Shown here one piece after another: positions 63,861 through 64,000 of a stretch of 64,000 nucleotides of DNA. The stretch is from UBA9676 sp036005525 (GTDB taxonomy: Bacteria; Actinomycetota; Actinomycetes; Streptosporangiales; Streptosporangiaceae). The stretch covers positions 33,770 to 97,769 of the forward strand of contig DASYQM010000249.1 of NCBI GenBank assembly GCA_036005525.1. The letters are read 5' to 3'. The notes below the pieces were generated by a model, which saw only the letters and a list, made by a program, of their open reading frames with translations, was not told the DNA's origin and searched no databases. A program made the position numbers and the translations under genes. How positions within the stretch are numbered: the first letter of the stretch is position 1; every line of letters begins with the position of its first letter.

Positions 63861-64000
63861 TGTCAATGGCCAGGTTGCGGTCTCCGCTGGTGGCCAGTTA
63901 AAAGTCCCCACCCCTCGGGTTGATCATGGCTTGTTTGTCCGGGTGCCTCCTCGGGTTCGGGCTTCTCGCATGCGGAACGATTCGCCGTCGGTGACCACGA
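63861..64000 (-). mobile_element. End of an IS21-family insertion sequence (runs past the window)
   Basis: From 63861 the sequence TGTCAATGGCCAGG begins a set of short repeated motifs, with TGGCCAG twice (63866 and 63891 regions) followed by TTAAAAGTCCCCACC. Multiple terminal repeats of this TGGCCAG type are found at ends of actinobacterial IS21 elements. The tail of an istB-like gene follows directly. The other end is outside the window, so neither length nor target duplication can be given. Confidence 0.65.
63924..64000 (-). CDS. IstB-like transposase helper ATPase, C-terminal fragment (cut by window edge)
   Basis: The minus strand ends VVTDGESFRMREARTRGG... followed by five residues and a TGA stop. 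VVTDGESFRMREAR is the typical C-terminus of IstB-type AAA+ helpers of IS21 elements. Only the last 24 codons are in view, so whether the gene is intact cannot be judged. Confidence 0.7.
   Translation of the reverse strand, partial: VVTDGESFRMREARTRGGTRTNKP

Overview
The window is a very GC-rich chromosomal segment from an actinomycete. Coding strands carry G or C at almost every third codon position and GTG starts are frequent. The marker content is actinobacterial: an HspR-controlled dnaK operon with HAIR operators, a SigR/SigH-type ECF sigma factor, a DUF3151 gene beside purA and fba, a CtpE-like P-type ATPase, an HdrD-like iron-sulfur protein beside dnaK, and a pmt / rsmI / metG / tatD / ksgA block arranged much as in mycobacteria. 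I cannot name genus or species. I see no rRNA, tRNA, CRISPR array or prophage.

Layout. 0-3.1 kb: a macro-domain deacetylase, an aromatic aminotransferase (Pat/HisC2) and convergent murA. 3.5-11.3 kb: a co-directional minus-strand run fba, DUF3151, purA, purD, ltrA, purB, purC, closed by a likely terminator; an LtrA-type membrane protein sits inside the overlapping purD/purB/purC string. 11.5-17.2 kb: DedA membrane protein, pyrE, an NAD-dependent epimerase-like protein, a long NYN-domain protein and a TPR-like protein whose end overlaps clpB. 17.0-24.4 kb: the heat-shock operon dnaK-grpE-dnaJ-hspR-clpB, with two HAIR-type operators in front of dnaK. 24.5-32.8 kb: a membrane-bound Fe-S reductase, a TMEM175-type channel, a two-component system, an anchored hypothetical protein and argS. 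33-38.8 kb: CtpE-like ATPase, plsX and a DHA2 drug exporter with a perfect 16-bp operator-like palindrome upstream. 39-46.7 kb: SDR, enoyl-CoA hydratase, then a translationally coupled pair of an asparagine synthetase with a large insertion and a GT2/glycerophosphotransferase fusion. 46.7-51.1 kb: sigR-like gene, orphan-looking adenine DNA methyltransferase and protein O-mannosyltransferase. 51.1-55.8 kb: rsmI, metG, tatD and ksgA.

The most accessory-looking part is 55.8-63.4 kb. It holds three 4-bp-overlapping minus-strand genes (PMT-fold membrane glycosyltransferase, BcsA-like processive glycosyltransferase, signal-anchored GH26-like hydrolase), a second GH26-like paralog upstream on the same strand, and a divergent single-pass membrane protein that I do not recognise. 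Together they look like a small system for making and trimming an extracellular polysaccharide. It is followed by about 500 bp without a recognisable gene and then by the end of an IS21-family element (istB tail) that runs off the right edge.

A recurring trait of this genome is the expansion of low-complexity Ala/Gly/Pro/Gln-rich stretches inside or at the ends of otherwise ordinary proteins: NYN protein, AsnB, CtpE-like ATPase, RsmI, response regulator, DedA, PurD and GrpE.
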